Below the pieces are notes generated by a model. The model was given only the letters and a program-made list of their open reading frames with translations. It searched no databases and had not been told where the DNA came from. From Geosiphon pyriformis (taxonomy: Eukaryota; Glomeromycota; Glomeromycetes; Archaeosporales; Geosiphonaceae), in assembly GCA_016748015.1 (NCBI GenBank), contig JAAOMT010000523.1:186001-250000 (forward strand): a DNA stretch of 64,000 nt, given 5' to 3'. The position numbers and the translations under genes are program-made. Every line of letters starts with the position of its first letter. The first letter of the stretch is position 1. This document shows positions 32,764 to 44,752 of this stretch, one piece after another.

Positions 32764-34160
32764 TTGGAACAGATAAATATGGGAAATCTAAATCCACTCC
32801 AACAGATGCAACTAAAGATGTTACTCAACAACTTCAATAACATCTTTGCTAACAAAAATGAATTTGGCCACACCAACATTATCCAGCATCAGATCAAAAC
32901 TGGAGATGTGATGCCAATTAAACAAAGAGCATACAGAGTACCACCAGCTAGCCATAAGATCATTCATCAAGAAATCAATTGGATGCTTGACAATGGGCTA
33001 ATTCAGTCATCAATGAGTCCATAGTTGTCATTAATGGTACTAGTCCAGAAGAAGAATGGAAAAATTCACTTTTGTGTAGATTACTGGAAATTGAATGGAG
33101 TAACCAAGGGAAACAACTATCTAACTCCAAAAATCCAAGAACTATTCGATGCTTTTGAAAGAAACAAATGGTTTTCGATACTGGATCTAGATAGTGGCTA
33201 CTAACAAATAGCCATGGATCTAGCTGACAAAGAAAAAACTGCATTTACAACAAGAAAAGGGAATTTCAAATTTGAAGTTATGCTATTTGGCTTGATAAAT
33301 GCTCCAGCAATATTCCAATAACTCATGGAAATTGTATATACTGGACTACTATGGAAATCAGTAGTCATATACTTAGATGACACCAATGTATTCTCAAAAA
33401 CATTTGATGATTATCTACATCACCTTCAACAGGTGTTTGAAAGACTAAGAAGAGCTGGATTGAAACTAAATGCAATGAAGTGTTTCTTTGGAAAAACTGA
33501 ACTCAAGTTTTTGGGACATGTTATAAGCAAAGATGATATCAAAATGAATCTAAATAAGATCGCAATAGTAAAGAACTTTTCAGTACCAACAAACTTGCCA
33601 GAACTAAGGGCATTTTTGGGATTTGTAGGCTATTATTGCCGCTTTATCAAGGACTTTTCCAAACTAGCTCAGCCACTTCACCAGCTACAAACTAAGAATA
33701 TAAAGTATGAATGGACTGAAGCTCAACAAAAAACATTCGACACATTGAGAAGAAAGCTTATTCAAGCTCCAGTGTTGATGTATCCAGACCACAGCAAACC
33801 ATTCATCATCACTACGGATGCATCAGGTCAAGCATTGAGAGCAGTACTATTGCAGAAAGGACCAGATGGAAGAGAACATCCAGTAGCTTATGCCAGTAAA
33901 AGCTTAAGTCCAGCTGAAAAAAACTATGGAACTCCAGCACTGGAACACTTAGCAATCTATTGAGCAGTCATAAAATGGAGAAAATACTTGAGCCAAAAGT
34001 TTGAAATATACACAGATCACAAAGGACTGACTTCAATTCAGAAACAAAAATTTGCAGACAATTGTCATGCCAGATGAAAAATAGAACTCTCATCATTTAA
34101 CTATACAGTACATTATAAAAAGGGAAAAGATAATAGAAATGCCAATGGATTGTCATGAAT
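32764..34160 (+). pseudogene. Reverse transcriptase and RNase H of element 2
   Basis: RT: QQMQLKMLLNNFNNIFANKN, KQRAYRVPPASHK, ILDLDSGY, VMLFGLINAPAIF and SVVIYLDDTNVFSKTF with both aspartates (YLDD at 33370-33381). From 33325 to 33963 the frame is open through the thumb, connection and RNase H start (FIITTDASGQALRAVL, AYASKSLSPAEKNYGTPALE). Then EIYTDHKGLTSI and HYKKGKDNRNANGLS. Stops: SP-stop-LS, SGY-stop-Q, IFQ-stop-L, AIY-stop-A. Confidence 0.88.
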
Positions 34161-34199
34161 GAGACAAATCTAAAAACATTCCAACCCAAAAATATAACA

Positions 34200-35580
34200 A
34201 AAGATGAATATACAAAAATACCAACAACTACAACATTATATAAAGACTCAATTGTTCAAGGAAAAATTATCTCAAAAAGAACAAAAAGACATAAAACAAC
34301 AATCCAAATATTTTATCAACCATCAAAATATACTTTACTGGAAAAACAAAAGAAATCCAGATCAACCAACCAAAGTAATCACAGAACCAGAGAAAGAAAC
34401 AATATTATTTAATATGCATTCAGACCCAACAGCAGGGCATTTTCACAAAGAAGCAACCATGGAAAGAACCAGAAAAAGATACTATTGGCCATCAATGTAT
34501 CCAGACATCATCTAATACGTGCAAAATTGTGATGCTTATCAGAGAAGAGGAAAAGCAAGACCAAGTAAACCATTAAGACCAATCAAAGTGAGACAACTAT
34601 TTGATCACATTGAAATTGACTTAGTTGGACCATTAACAATCACCAGCAGAGACAACAGATATATTGTAGTAGCCATGGACTATCTTACCAAATGGCCAGA
34701 AGCAAAAGCCATTCAAAGAGCAGATGCAGAATCCATTGCCAAATTCGTTCATCAAGATTTGATTTGTCAATATGGATGTCCAAAAAAACTATTATCAGAT
34801 TAAGGAACTCACTTTGTGAACAGAACATTAGTAGAATTAAGTCAAAGATTTGGAATTAAAAGACCATTATCATCACCATATCATCCACAAATCAATGAAC
34901 TAGTTGAAAGATTCAATAAAACATTGTGTGAAGCAATTGCCAAAATCAGTCAAAAAAATCAAAACGAATGGGATTTGTTCATATCATTAGTATTATTTGT
35001 TTATCAGACAATGAAGCAAGATACCACACAAGCAACACTATTTGAACTAATATATGGTAGAACAGCAACATTACCAGTTGAGATAGAGATCAATACATAT
35101 CCAACTGAACCAATAACAGAAGATAATTTTCAAGAAACATTGTTAAGAAGAACATATAACTTAATAGAAACACTAGAAAACAGATGACAAAAAGCAGTTA
35201 ACAACATACAAAGATCACAAGAGAAACAAAAAAAGAGACATGATAACCAACTATCAGACAAACCAATTGAATTCAAGATTAGAAACAAAGTACTTTTACA
35301 TCATACTAAAGCGAAAAAACAATAGAGTGGAAAATTTGATCCCAAATGGGATGGACTATTTCACATTGAAGAAATTCTTGGAAATGGAGCTTACAAATTA
35401 AGATGGAACAACAAAATCTTAACCAAAGCAGCACATAATAATCGACTGAAACAATATTACCAGATAGCATCATCATCTACCAATAACATTTCACAATTAG
35501 GAGTACAAAGAATACTAGTTCAACCAGATGAGATTCCATGAGATCTAGAACCAATTATAGTTATTGAACCAAACACGTAA
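34200..35580 (+). pseudogene. Integrase of element 2
   Basis: Zinc domain: MHSDPTAGHFHKEATMER with both His, then NCDAYQRRG, where the second Cys of C-x2-C is Tyr (G-to-A). Core: DLVGPLTITS, AMDYLTKWPEAKAIQRADAE, LLSD-stop-GTHF, SSPYHPQINELVERFNKTL, so all three DDE residues remain. The GPF/Y module (DPKWDGLFHIEEILGNGAYKL) has Pro to Leu. It ends at TAA 35578-35580. Confidence 0.87.
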
Positions 35581-35639
35581 AATCAAACAATCAAAAAGTA
35601 TATAAAGACACAGTATACGCGACAAAAGCAATCAAGAAA

Positions 35640-36274
35640 ATGGAAATACCAGATCATATTCACACTATAGCTCAACAACTATTTCAGGCCTTAAGTTAAT
35701 AACAGTTAGACATGGAAATTATCATTAACAACCAAACAATTTGCTATCGAAACACTAAAAGAAAGACAAAGAACACACCATATTAGTGGGTACCAAAGAA
35801 TGATAAAAACTGGTCAGATAACATAATAGAAAAAGTAAAGAACATGTTTGAGAAAATATCTATTATAGCACCAACAGAAAAACTTACAAAAGAGAATTGG
35901 AAGCAATAAACAAAACAACTTTCAATATCATATTGTTACTACCAATTAGGTTAGAAGTTGAATATTCAGGAGTTGTATATTAACAAATCTAAGAGAATAT
36001 TCAACCAAGACATAATACAACAAATTAAAGAATTTATTGGAAAGAAAACAAATTCAATACTACATATTAGAACAATGTACCGACTACACAACATATTTCA
36101 AAACTATCCAAAAATACTGTTACACTCTGACATGGAAACCATAACCATTAACCAATGGGAAAAATGAACAATACACACGTGGAAGACATGAGAAACAGAA
36201 TCAAACAAACAATACTTGAAAAAGAAGTATTAAAATTAATTCAAAACAAAGATTTCAATAAAGCTTAATATTAA
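35640..36274 (+). pseudogene. ORF3 of element 2
   Basis: Starts MEIPDHIHTIAQQLFQAL. The middle reads LTKENWKQ and, open from 35958 to 36167, NIQELYINKSKRIFNQDIIQ then HIRTMYRLHNIFQNYPKILL. A one-base deletion at NQWEK shifts to MNNTHVEDMRNRIKQTILEKE and the end NKDFNKA-stop-Y-stop. Both terminal stops precede the polypurine tract. Gln-to-stop changes occur at former Gln codons. Function unknown; see the ORF3 finding. Confidence 0.68.
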
Positions 36275-36288
36275 AAAGAAAGAGATAA

Positions 36289-37129
36289 TATTACTCATAG
36301 AAAAGAAAAACAGATATAGAAAAATAGTACACCAATAAGAGAGTAGTAGTTAGCACGTGAGCACATTGCTCAGCAATGTGGAGCAATGTCAGAAATCACA
36401 GCACATCACTCAGCAATATGAAGCAATGTCAAAAAAATATGGCATATTGCTTAGCAATATGAGCATTGCTTAAAAAATTATAGCACATTGCTTGGGAATG
36501 TGAGCAATTTTGTAGAACCCAAATTATGTATATATAGCAATAGTATTAAAAGTAGAAAGAACAGACCTTTCAGTTTAGATTTAATCTAAGCAATCTTCTA
36601 TTCACAAATATCAATAAATAATTATTCACCATTTCAATCCACCCTCCACTATTAACACTTCATGTTAATAGTAAGTGATATTTAACTACATGAGAACAAT
36701 AGCTTTTGATTATGGCTATTGATAAGATACTAACTTGCAATTGCTTTTGTTTATTTCTTTATTTTTTCTTTTATTTCTTTTGTTTTGTCATTTCGTTGGT
36801 TTTACTAAACTGATTAAAAATTAAGTGCTGAGTTATTAATGTCAAGGATAGCCTGGTAAAAAACCCCAAAGGAAGGGTATAGAAATTGAGAATTTAAAGA
36901 TAGCTTACCAGAAGGACATCTCTGCCAAGATTACTGGCCACCATGCTGAGAAAGAAATTTGATGAAATTGCAATTCTAGGAAGCTATAAGAAAGACAACA
37001 CTTGAATCTCTGTTCATTATACAAAAGATTCCACAACAAAACCTTCAGATATTGACACCAGAATACCAATCCAGCACCAAGTTACAGATTTGTTATTTGA
37101 CTTAAGATTCCAAATAATCATCTGTAACA
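36289..37129 (+). repeat. 3' LTR of element 2 (subfamily A2)
   Basis: 841 bp, TATTAC (TGTTAC with G-to-A) to GTAACA. U3 has a cluster of palindromes of the form CACATTGCT-C-AGCAATGTG (36352-36520) in place of the GGAATTCC array of subfamily A1. TATA near 36528, then AATAAA and both hairpins. Confidence 0.88.
36352..36520. repeat. U3 palindrome cluster (ATTGCT/AGCAAT)
   Basis: Four or more degenerate copies of CACATTGCTnAGCAATGTG; the one at 36362-36380 is a perfect 9-bp inverted repeat around one base. Fewer copies at 52258-52335 and 62325-62370. It occupies the position of the GGAATTCC array in subfamily A1. Confidence 0.65.
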
Positions 37130-39120
37130 CCACAGAATTATAAGCCTTTTGCATGTTTTGCAAAACCAGCCAGAATTCATGGTTCTTTTCCAAAGCATCC
37201 TCTACTACAGAGCTGACAACATAAATAAGAGATTGTATAGTCATATTTTTTAAAACAAAAAAATTGTCTTTATAAAAAACATCAAAGATGCTGTATGCAA
37301 ATGAAATTCTATCAGACAGAATCTTGAAGAGAATTTTATGAACTGTTTTAATCAAAGCAATAGAGTGAGTATTTGTGAAAACACTCTTCCATTTATATGG
37401 TTTGGGAATTATCGAGACCCAAACCTTTTTCTAAGAACTGGGCACAAATTCATAAGATAAACAAATATTTAAAAACACCAGAAGCATATCTAAAACTAAT
37501 TTGTTGTAATGTTTCCAGGACTTATTTGAGATACCAGAAAAACCAGTGGCTTTGCCATTGAGTAGAATGAAAGTCATACTAAATAATTCATTAAAGCCAA
37601 CTAGACACATCACATCTGAAAAAACATCATCAAAAACATGCTCTAGCAGTTAATATTAATAAGAACAGTCACTAAAAATATCAGAAACCATAACATATTT
37701 CTTAGTCCAGTCTTCCATTATCTGGTTTTAACCAAATCAAGTTTCAGAATCAATTTATCACCAATAATTAGATAATTCAATTCTATCTTATGGAAAGGAC
37801 ATTTCAATATGTTCCTGATAGTATAACTTTTATTAGAAGCAAAACTTTCCATCTGCCTATCAATAGCAGACTTAATACTTAACTCTTTAGCTTTTAAAGA
37901 TTTAGCAAGCTTGAAAGCATGATAAAACTTTCTTATGTCAAAAAAAACAGATCTCATATAATCAAAATTTGCACCAAATTCCATCAGAGCTTAAACAGTT
38001 GAAGTCTTATTAGCATTTAGAACTGCTCAGCTGTTTATTAAAAATGCAAACCCAACATTGTACTTCTTATAAGAAGCCTTAACAATCCTTAAAATCAAAA
38101 CTTCTAATTTGTGAAATTTAAAAAATTTCTTAGTAAAAACACCATCAAAGCTCTTGAACTATTTTTTCTTAAATGTTTTTCTAGCCAAAAAAATCATCAT
38201 CTTGTGAACAATATTCTACATAGCATCCAGATCTGAAAATTTATTAGAAGAGATAAACTTATTAGAGAACAAGACCATATTAGCTATTAAAGCATTCTTA
38301 AAATTAGCTTATTTTGTCTTATTAGCATGTTTGATGTCAAACTTCCAATGGTCTTTATTAGTCTGTTTGCACAAAAGATTTAGATGTATATTCAATAGGC
38401 CATTCAAACCAACAAAAACAAAAATGGCTTGGTAATCTATATTAAAGTAATCACTAATATTCTTAATCTCATAATCTACTATTGCATTAACCAAATTTGA
38501 AGAGACAAACACATAATCAATTGTTTTGAACACACCTCTGAAATTCTTCTATGTAAACAACTTTACAAGCAAACTACCAACTAATAAATTAACTAGGCTC
38601 AAATCAAGGCATCTCTTGAAACTAGCATATTTACAAGAATCATTTTCATTGAAATTGCCACTTAAAATAACAAAAGATAATTTATTTATAGTCTTAACAA
38701 CCAAAGAGTTAATTTTACCAGTTTGAAAAAACCAAACTACCAAGGAAGTTTCAGCATAAAACCCCAAAATTAAAACAAAAAGTTTATTCTTGAAAAACAA
38801 CTTAATAGCCAGGCATTTCAGAAACTTTATATACATGTTTTGCCAAAAAAAATTTAAGACAATTACAACACCAGCATTCAGATATCCAGAATCTACACCA
38901 GAAGTAAACACTTAAACGCCATCAAATTTGTTAACAATTTATGGGTGGATCTTTCCTTTTAGCTTTGTTTCTGTGAAAATAAAAATCAAATTGTTTATGT
39001 TTTCATGCCAATAAATAATATTTACCTGTTTAGTAAGATTGTTTATTTCTCTAATATTACATGTTGTAATTTTTTATACCAGACCACTTATTGAGAAAAA
39101 GGTTTAGAAAACACATTACC
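37130..39120 (-). pseudogene. LINE copy 2 ORF2: APE endonuclease and N-terminal RT
   Basis: Endonuclease landmarks: ITTCNIREINN (active-site Asn), FTETKLKGKIHP (metal-binding Glu), ILSGNFNEN where GDFNE is expected (Asp to Asn), KTIDYVFVSSNL, and NIDYQAIFVFVGL where DHRA is expected (His to Tyr). RT begins with SAIDRQMESFASNKSYTIRN and runs to FWLVLQNMQKAYNSV. These losses mean no endonuclease activity. Confidence 0.83.
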
Positions 39121-39195
39121 AGTTAAAACCAAATTATTAAAACATACTGATAGATTTAGCACTGAAACAGCAAGTTTTTCAAGCATGTTTTCTAA

Positions 39196-40960
39196 TCACA
39201 TCACACTAAAAGAAGCAGAAGAGCCCAAAACCACAACAGTCTTATTACTAGTAATCTTACTTAAGCCTTTTTTCATTACTATATTACCCATCTGATTCTG
39301 TAATACAGAGGTTACCAACAGCTGATGTTTAGGACTAGACTGGAAAACTGCCAGCATGAGTAATTCCAACTTTTTAGCCAACTTACTAATTTGTCATGTA
39401 AGACTGATAAAACTGTTTTTAATGATAACCAAACATAATTCTAATTCATTAATGACAGGCAAGAGAAGTTTTATCTCTAAAGAAAAACCAGGATTAGCCA
39501 AACCAATATATGCAGGAAAAAGGGAAAAAGAAGATCCACTAACAATCTTTATCCAAAAAGCACCACCAAAAAAAACAAAGCAAATAATAGGTGCTAAACA
39601 TTTGGCATAAATGGTTGCCAGTCTGCTTTTATCTTTATCAGATAGTATCTTACAAAAAGAAGCACCAAGAGAAATTTTCTCACTGAAAGCACAACTTAAT
39701 GATGTATGCCCTATTTTTTTACACTTAACATATTTAAAAAAGCCCAGCTGAGACCAATGCAGATTGGCACTTTTTAAAACTGAAGTAGTTCCTATGATGG
39801 CATTAAGAAAATCAGCAGAGTCAAAACACACCACAACACATTTAGATTGGGCATATATAACTGGATAACAATTAATAATGCAAGTCTTGTTACCAACTAA
39901 TCCAATGAAGTTCCAGATATCATGTGCATTTGTTCTTATCAGCAATATGTACAATAATGCTTTATGACTATTTCTTGCATTCTATGATTCTTTGTCCATA
40001 TTAGCCTTAGCAACACAAGCTGTATCTTTTCCAATCAAGATAGACCACTTTGCTGCAGCCAAATTGGCTTGATCTACTTGCTTAAATTTTATAATAGCTT
40101 TCTGCCAAAGACCTACCAACTGCATTTTGATTGACTTAATAACACCAAACTCAGATAGTGCAGCATGTACAGTCTTAATTGATGTTCTAACTGGAATATT
40201 TTTCACCACCACAGTCCAATTTGAATGTCCAGAAGATTTTTTGAGATCAGTGTTTACTAGAATCTTTACATTTTTTGCTATATTAAAAGCTTAGACCAAA
40301 CTCAATTTGGAAGTAAACATCACTTGGATAATCCCAGAAAATTTTAAAGGAGTAGAGACCTCTTTAAAACTATTGATTTTTGAAAATAATTTCCTAACTG
40401 CCACCAGCTTTTCTTGAGAGGATTTTCCAACCATCTTATTCAAACCAATATCTAAAGCAAATGATTTTTAACTGAAATGTCAACCAGAATTTTCAAGAGA
40501 AAAGAAAGTGTTAAGAGAATATCCAACAAATTATTATCACTATTATTAACCAAAAAATTAATTTTTCTCAGTGGTTTTCTCAATGCTCTTTTGGTCAGTA
40601 CTTTTGAATTCTTAAGTATTTAATCTGAATCTTCTCTAGTGAAAGCACCATCTTTACTATAATCAAAGCTGATTTCTTTAACCAAACACTTTTCCTCCAT
40701 ATTTACACTATTAGACTTGATAGTATCACTAGTCTCAAAATTCTATAAACAACCATTCAGCTCTTTAACAGAAATCTTTCTATTACTAATACTATTTTCC
40801 AAAGCACCACTTTTTTTTTTCTTTTTAAACACAACAAACTTGACACCAGTACCAAAACCAGAATTTTTAAGAGCCTTTTTCATGACAGTAATATTAGAGC
40901 CAACAATGACTTTGTAATCAAGCAAAAATAGTTTGGATTTATTATACTAAATGATAAAAA
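39196..40960 (-). pseudogene. LINE copy 2 ORF1: RRM-like and zinc-knuckle protein
   Basis: RNA-binding ORF1. After MEEKCLVKEISFDYSKDGAF comes an RRM-like domain (VVVKNIPVRTSIKTVHAALS then FGVIKSIKMQLVGLWQKA), a second domain (NAHDIWNFIGLVGNKTCII, CVVVCFDSADFL) and a zinc knuckle YVKCKKIGHTSLSC, in which the first Cys is Tyr (G-to-A). The C-terminal stretch (39196-39381) is probably helical. A few stops interrupt. Confidence 0.75.
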
Positions 40961-41337
40961 ACTCCTTTCAAAAAAACTCTTTGACTCTTTTTTGGAAATT
41001 TGAAATAAAGAAAAGAAAGAAGTTTTTTTATTTTTTATGTTTTTTTTAATATATTTTTTATTTATTAATAAATTTTTATTATAATAATTATAAAATTTTG
41101 TAATTAATATTTATTTGAATATTAATAAAGCTTTTTAAATAATTTTGTTTTACAAATATTAAATTTTTTTCAAAATACAATTAATATATTAGTAAATATA
41201 AAAATTAAAAATTGATTTTATTAATATATAAATATATAATAATTCTAAATTTTTCTAAAAATAATTATATAATACTTATATAAATAAAAAATAATTTGTT
41301 TTTATATATTTTATTTTTACTACTTTGATAATTATTA

Positions 41338-41405
41338 TAAATAATAGAGTAACTAGTCACATATAAAAAAACATGAGCTAATACTTAATCTAGAATCTTA
41401 TATAA
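41338..41405 (+). mobile_element. LINE 3'-end relic in AT desert 3
   Basis: GAGTAACTAGTCACATATAA then ACATGAGCTAATACTTAATC matches AAGTGACTGGTCACATGTAG and GCATGATTCACACTTAGTTT of the LINE 3' UTR at 17061 onward; differences are mostly G-to-A and C-to-T. Confidence 0.6.
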
Positions 41406-42099
41406 TTGTATTTTTTTAGGTAATAGTTAAATTGTACTTGTAAAATACAATAAAAATAAATAAATAATATTTTTTAAAAAAATTTTTATAACTTAATAAT
41501 ATTAATTAATTAATTAATTAATTTAAAAATTTGTGTATTTAAAATTTTTTAATAAAATTTTTTATATAAAAAAACAAAATTTCAAAAATTTATTGGTTTT
41601 TAATAGTTAATATTAATATTTTTTGTTTTTTTCTAATGTTTTTTGTTTTTTAATAGGCTATTCAATTTTAATAAGTTAATTTTATGCTTATAATATGTGT
41701 TTTTATTAAATTATTTTATAATATTATATTTTTAATAAGTTAACAATAAATAATTATAAAAAAAAATTAATATTATATTAATAATTATAATTAAAAATAA
41801 TAAATTTAATAATTATATTTTTGGTATTTATAGATATAATTTATAATTTAATAAATTTATATATTTAATTTTTATTTTTTATTTTTAATAATATAAATTA
41901 TTTTTTTATTATTGTTTTTAATAGTATTTAAAAAATATTAAAGATTTTTTAAGTAAATAATCTTTATTTTAATGTTTAATACTATTATTAAAAATTAATT
42001 AGATTATATTAAAATTGTATTCTAATATTTACATAATATTATAAGTTAACTTAATAAAGTATAATAGTAATGTTTAATGTTTTATATTTAAATTATAAA

Positions 42100-43060
42100 A
42101 CTTAAAAAAATTTTTTTATTATAAAAGATAAATCAGAATTATTAATTTCTAAAGATTTTTAATAAATGTAAATTTATCTGTAAAGTTTTTTAATTATAAA
42201 ACACAGAAATATGGTCTAATTGTTTGTAGTTTAATGTATGTGAACTATTTTTTTGAGTTAATTAAATATAATTGTTAGAGTTTGGCATTGTTTTTTTTGC
42301 TTTTCTGATAAGCTAACAAAATAAAGTTAATATTTAAACTTAAAAAAAGCTTCTAGACAGTCAATTTTTTTAATGTTGCCACTTTACTAAAAAAAAAAAA
42401 GAAGAAAAAAAGAAGAAAAAAAAAATTGAAAATAAGAAAAAAAAGAAAAGAAATTAATATTATTAATTGTTATAATTAAGAACAATTAATCCAAGTTATT
42501 AAGATTTTAAAGCTGTTTATGCTAAGAGTATCTGACTTAAAATAAAAATAAAAACATAATTAATTTGATTTTGACAACACAAATTTTAAGATTATATACA
42601 AGTAGATTAAATTATATTTTTATTTAATAGAGAATAAAAAAATATAAAAAAAATAAGATAAAAAGTTTTTTTTTAAGTTAGAAATAAAATATGTTTTAAG
42701 AAAATTAGTTTTTGTTTTCTGTTTTTTTTTTATTTGCTAAAAACTTCTTGTTTTTTATACATATTTTCTAGTTTTATAAGATTGCTTTTAATTATTTATT
42801 ATTACTAGTTATTACTTATTACTTTTGTTATTGCTTTATTTTTTATACTATAACTTGTTATTCTATATTATGGCTAGTTATTTTGTGTTATTGTGTGTTA
42901 TTTTGTATTATTCTGCATTATTACATATTATTTTGTGTTATTTTGTATTATTACACTTTTTTATTTTATTATATATTAATTATATTTTTTTTAATATTTT
43001 TAAATTGGTTTTTTTACTTAAGTAACAATAATTTTTTTGAATTTAATTTAATTATTAAAA
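42100..43060 (+). mobile_element. Decayed copy of the element 3 leader inside AT desert 3
   Basis: Collinear blocks with 53815-54800: TTGTTAGAGTTTGGCATTG versus TTGTTAGGGTCTGGTGATG; CTAGACAGTCAATTTT and TTGCCAC in both; the AAGAAAAAAAGAAG purine run; AAGAACAATTAATCCAAGTT versus AAGAGTGATTGGTCCAAATT; TATGCTAAGAGTATCTG versus TATGCTAAGAGGATCTG; the decamer array; GGTTTTTTTACTTAAGTAAC versus GGTTTTTCTACTTGGGTAAC. Changes are almost all C-to-T or G-to-A. Confidence 0.82.
42811..42960 (+). repeat. Decayed 10-bp phased TTAT array
   Basis: About 15 units of TTATNNNNGT-type sequence at 10-bp spacing (TTGTTATTCT, TTTTGTGTTA and so on), the counterpart of 54511-54750. Confidence 0.7.
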
Positions 43061-43737
43061 ACAATATTATACTTTTTTACATGAAGTTTGTGTTTTAAAC
43101 TTTTTTAAATACTACTATATAAATTAAGTTTGCTAATTTACTTTGGTTTTTTTTTTGGTTGTTGTTTTTTATAATATTTTTATTAATGCTATTTTTAATA
43201 ACATTAAAATTGTTTTAAGTATTTTTGGTATTATTAAAAAAAAAGTACAGATTTGGTAATCTTTTTAGCAATAATAATTTTTTTTTAAACAATATATATT
43301 ATTATATATATAATTAATAATTATAGTATATATATAGATATATAGATTATTTTAGTATTTAAAAAAATAAAAAAAGTGTTAAATAAATTATTAAAGTAAA
43401 AAAAAATATTGCTATTATTATTTATTTTTGAACAAAAACCAATCTTGTTATTTAATTTTAATAATATTTATATTAACACTTTTTATTAACTGTTTTGTAA
43501 TAAAACCAGAGTTTTTTATTTGTTATTTTTAAAAAAAAAATTTTTTTAAAAGCTTAATAATAATTTATTTCTTAATTAAATTAAGCATTTAAAAATGTAA
43601 TTACACATATTTTTGTAATAATAAACAAAATTAAGAATACTGTAAACATTTTTTAAATTACAATTACAGTTTACTAAATTGAAAAAAAAGTTTATATTGA
43701 AGGTTTAAAAGTTAAAACAATTAAAAATATTAACCTA

Positions 43738-43810
43738 AATCTGAATGGCTGGTCACATGTAAAAAGTGCAAAATATATTTCATTTTATATCCTGGCATTG
43801 AAATAATTCA
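43738..43810 (+). mobile_element. LINE 3'-end relic at the edge of gene island 2
   Basis: ATGGCTGGTCACATGTAAAA then GTGCAAAATATATTTC corresponds to GTGACTGGTCACATGTAGAA of the LINE 3' UTR. It marks the boundary between desert 3 and the gene island. Confidence 0.6.
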
Positions 43811-43946
43811 ACAGAATTATATTCTTAAGATAATAAATGCTAATTCTTTAATTAAATCTATTGTACCATCTTCTTTTAAAAAGTATATATATATATTACA
43901 AATACAATATAATTTACAATAATTTCCCTAATTATAAAATGGCAAG

Positions 43947-44201
43947 ATGATGACTACCCGACGAACGCGCGCAGGTTTCATGGAAAATGACCGACTAGCT
44001 TTCAAAATCTCTGGTAAAGAAAGCAAAAATGAATTGGAGGAAACTAAGCAACAATTAGAGAAAGAGAAAAAAGGCAATTTAAGTCGAATATCGCCTATAT
44101 TAATTACAAAAATCTTAATGGCAGCAGGAATAACAGCGACGATATTTATGGAGGAAGAAAAAAGATATCTTAATGCTGGGCAAATCGAAATGAATCTTTA
44201 A
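43947..44201 (+). CDS. Small ORF, 84 residues, hypothetical
   Basis: Starts MMTTRRTRAGFMEND, is Lys/Glu rich in the middle (helical, LEETKQQLEKEKK), then has a hydrophobic stretch ISPILITKILMAAGITATIF that could be a membrane anchor. GC content is clearly above the flanking desert, and an upstream TATATATATATATT lies about 60 bp before. It may be a small tail-anchored protein or an exon of a larger gene. No homologue recognised. Confidence 0.35.
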   Translation: MMTTRRTRAGFMENDRLAFKISGKESKNELEETKQQLEKEKKGNLSRISPILITKILMAAGITATIFMEEEKRYLNAGQIEMNL

Positions 44202-44752
44202 TTATAATCATTATCATCATCATCATCATCAATGGAATAACAAAGACCCTTACCACTCCTTGATTGTGTCATCCTTGATGATAGAATTCTAAAACCTTTT
44301 TCGTTAGTTGATTGGTGTAAAAGTGCGTCAGGCTGATGTCATGCAAAAAAAGAGGGCTCATTACAAATACCCCAATAACTTATCCATTCTTGATTTTATC
44401 TCTCTTACCCCAGTGTCAGTCTAAGTATCGTCATCATCTCTTTGTTCTTTTTTTTGCTGCCGTCACTCAACTTGTCATCACAAAAGAGTAACGTCGTCCA
44501 AAATAAAGGTTGACGAAACGCGACTCTTTTTTTTCATATTGGAAGAATACCTTTTCTCAAAAAGTTTTGATTTATTCGACAAAAGAATTAACCATCACCT
44601 TTTTTATACCTAACATTAGTGACTTTAGCTCCGCCTTGTTCTCATCTATAAGAAGAGAGATTCACGTCAACAGAATTCCCTTAAAATATCTTCATTCTAA
44701 CCCTCCGCCGCCTCCCTGTCGTGTAGTCAATCAAATAAAAAAGTCAACTGCA
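44202..44752. other. Upstream region of the bZIP gene
   Basis: Contains a (CAT)n/(ATC)n microsatellite at 44210-44235, T-rich runs near 44450 and 44525, and a Pro-codon-like CCGCCGCCTCC just before the start. The bZIP frame is open upstream to 44510 but has no ATG. Probably 5' UTR and promoter. Confidence 0.5.

Larger units (their letters stand above)
28574..37129 (+). mobile_element. Element 2: Ty3/gypsy element, 5' LTR missing (subfamily A2)
   Basis: Order on the plus strand: gag, protease, Cys-rich domain, Asn/Ser/Asp linker, dUTPase, beta linker, RT, RNase H, integrase, ORF3, polypurine tract and 3' LTR. It resembles element 3 most in LTR and gag. It ends at 37129 inside LINE copy 2. It is the best-preserved coding copy: the RT box is still YLDD and RNase H still TDAS, yet about twenty stops, mostly at former Gln and Trp codons, break it. 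Confidence 0.92.
37130..40980 (-). mobile_element. LINE copy 2, 5' part (minus strand), cut by element 2
   Basis: Same family as LINE copy 1. Minus-strand order: ORF1 (about 40960-39196), ORF2 endonuclease (about 39120-38300), then the start of RT down to 37130, where it reads NMQKAYNSV and meets the element 2 LTR. The 3' half should lie beyond the 5' end of element 2 but is not visible. Decay is again mainly C-to-T. Confidence 0.87.
41030..43730. other. AT desert 3, partly a decayed gypsy leader
   Basis: Near-pure A/T. Unlike the other deserts its origin can be read: about 42100-43060 is collinear with the leader of element 3 at 53815-54800 (details in a separate entry), and 41338-41405 matches the LINE 3' tail. 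The apparent ORFs at 42825-43098 are the 10-bp array, not genes. Confidence 0.85.

Noticed and set aside
42825-43098. Tyr/Leu/Phe-rich ORFs
   Set aside because: They arise from the decayed 10-bp TTAT array; not genes and no start context.
44510-44752. N-terminal extension of the bZIP ORF
   Set aside because: The frame is open but has no ATG before 44753 and its composition looks untranslated.
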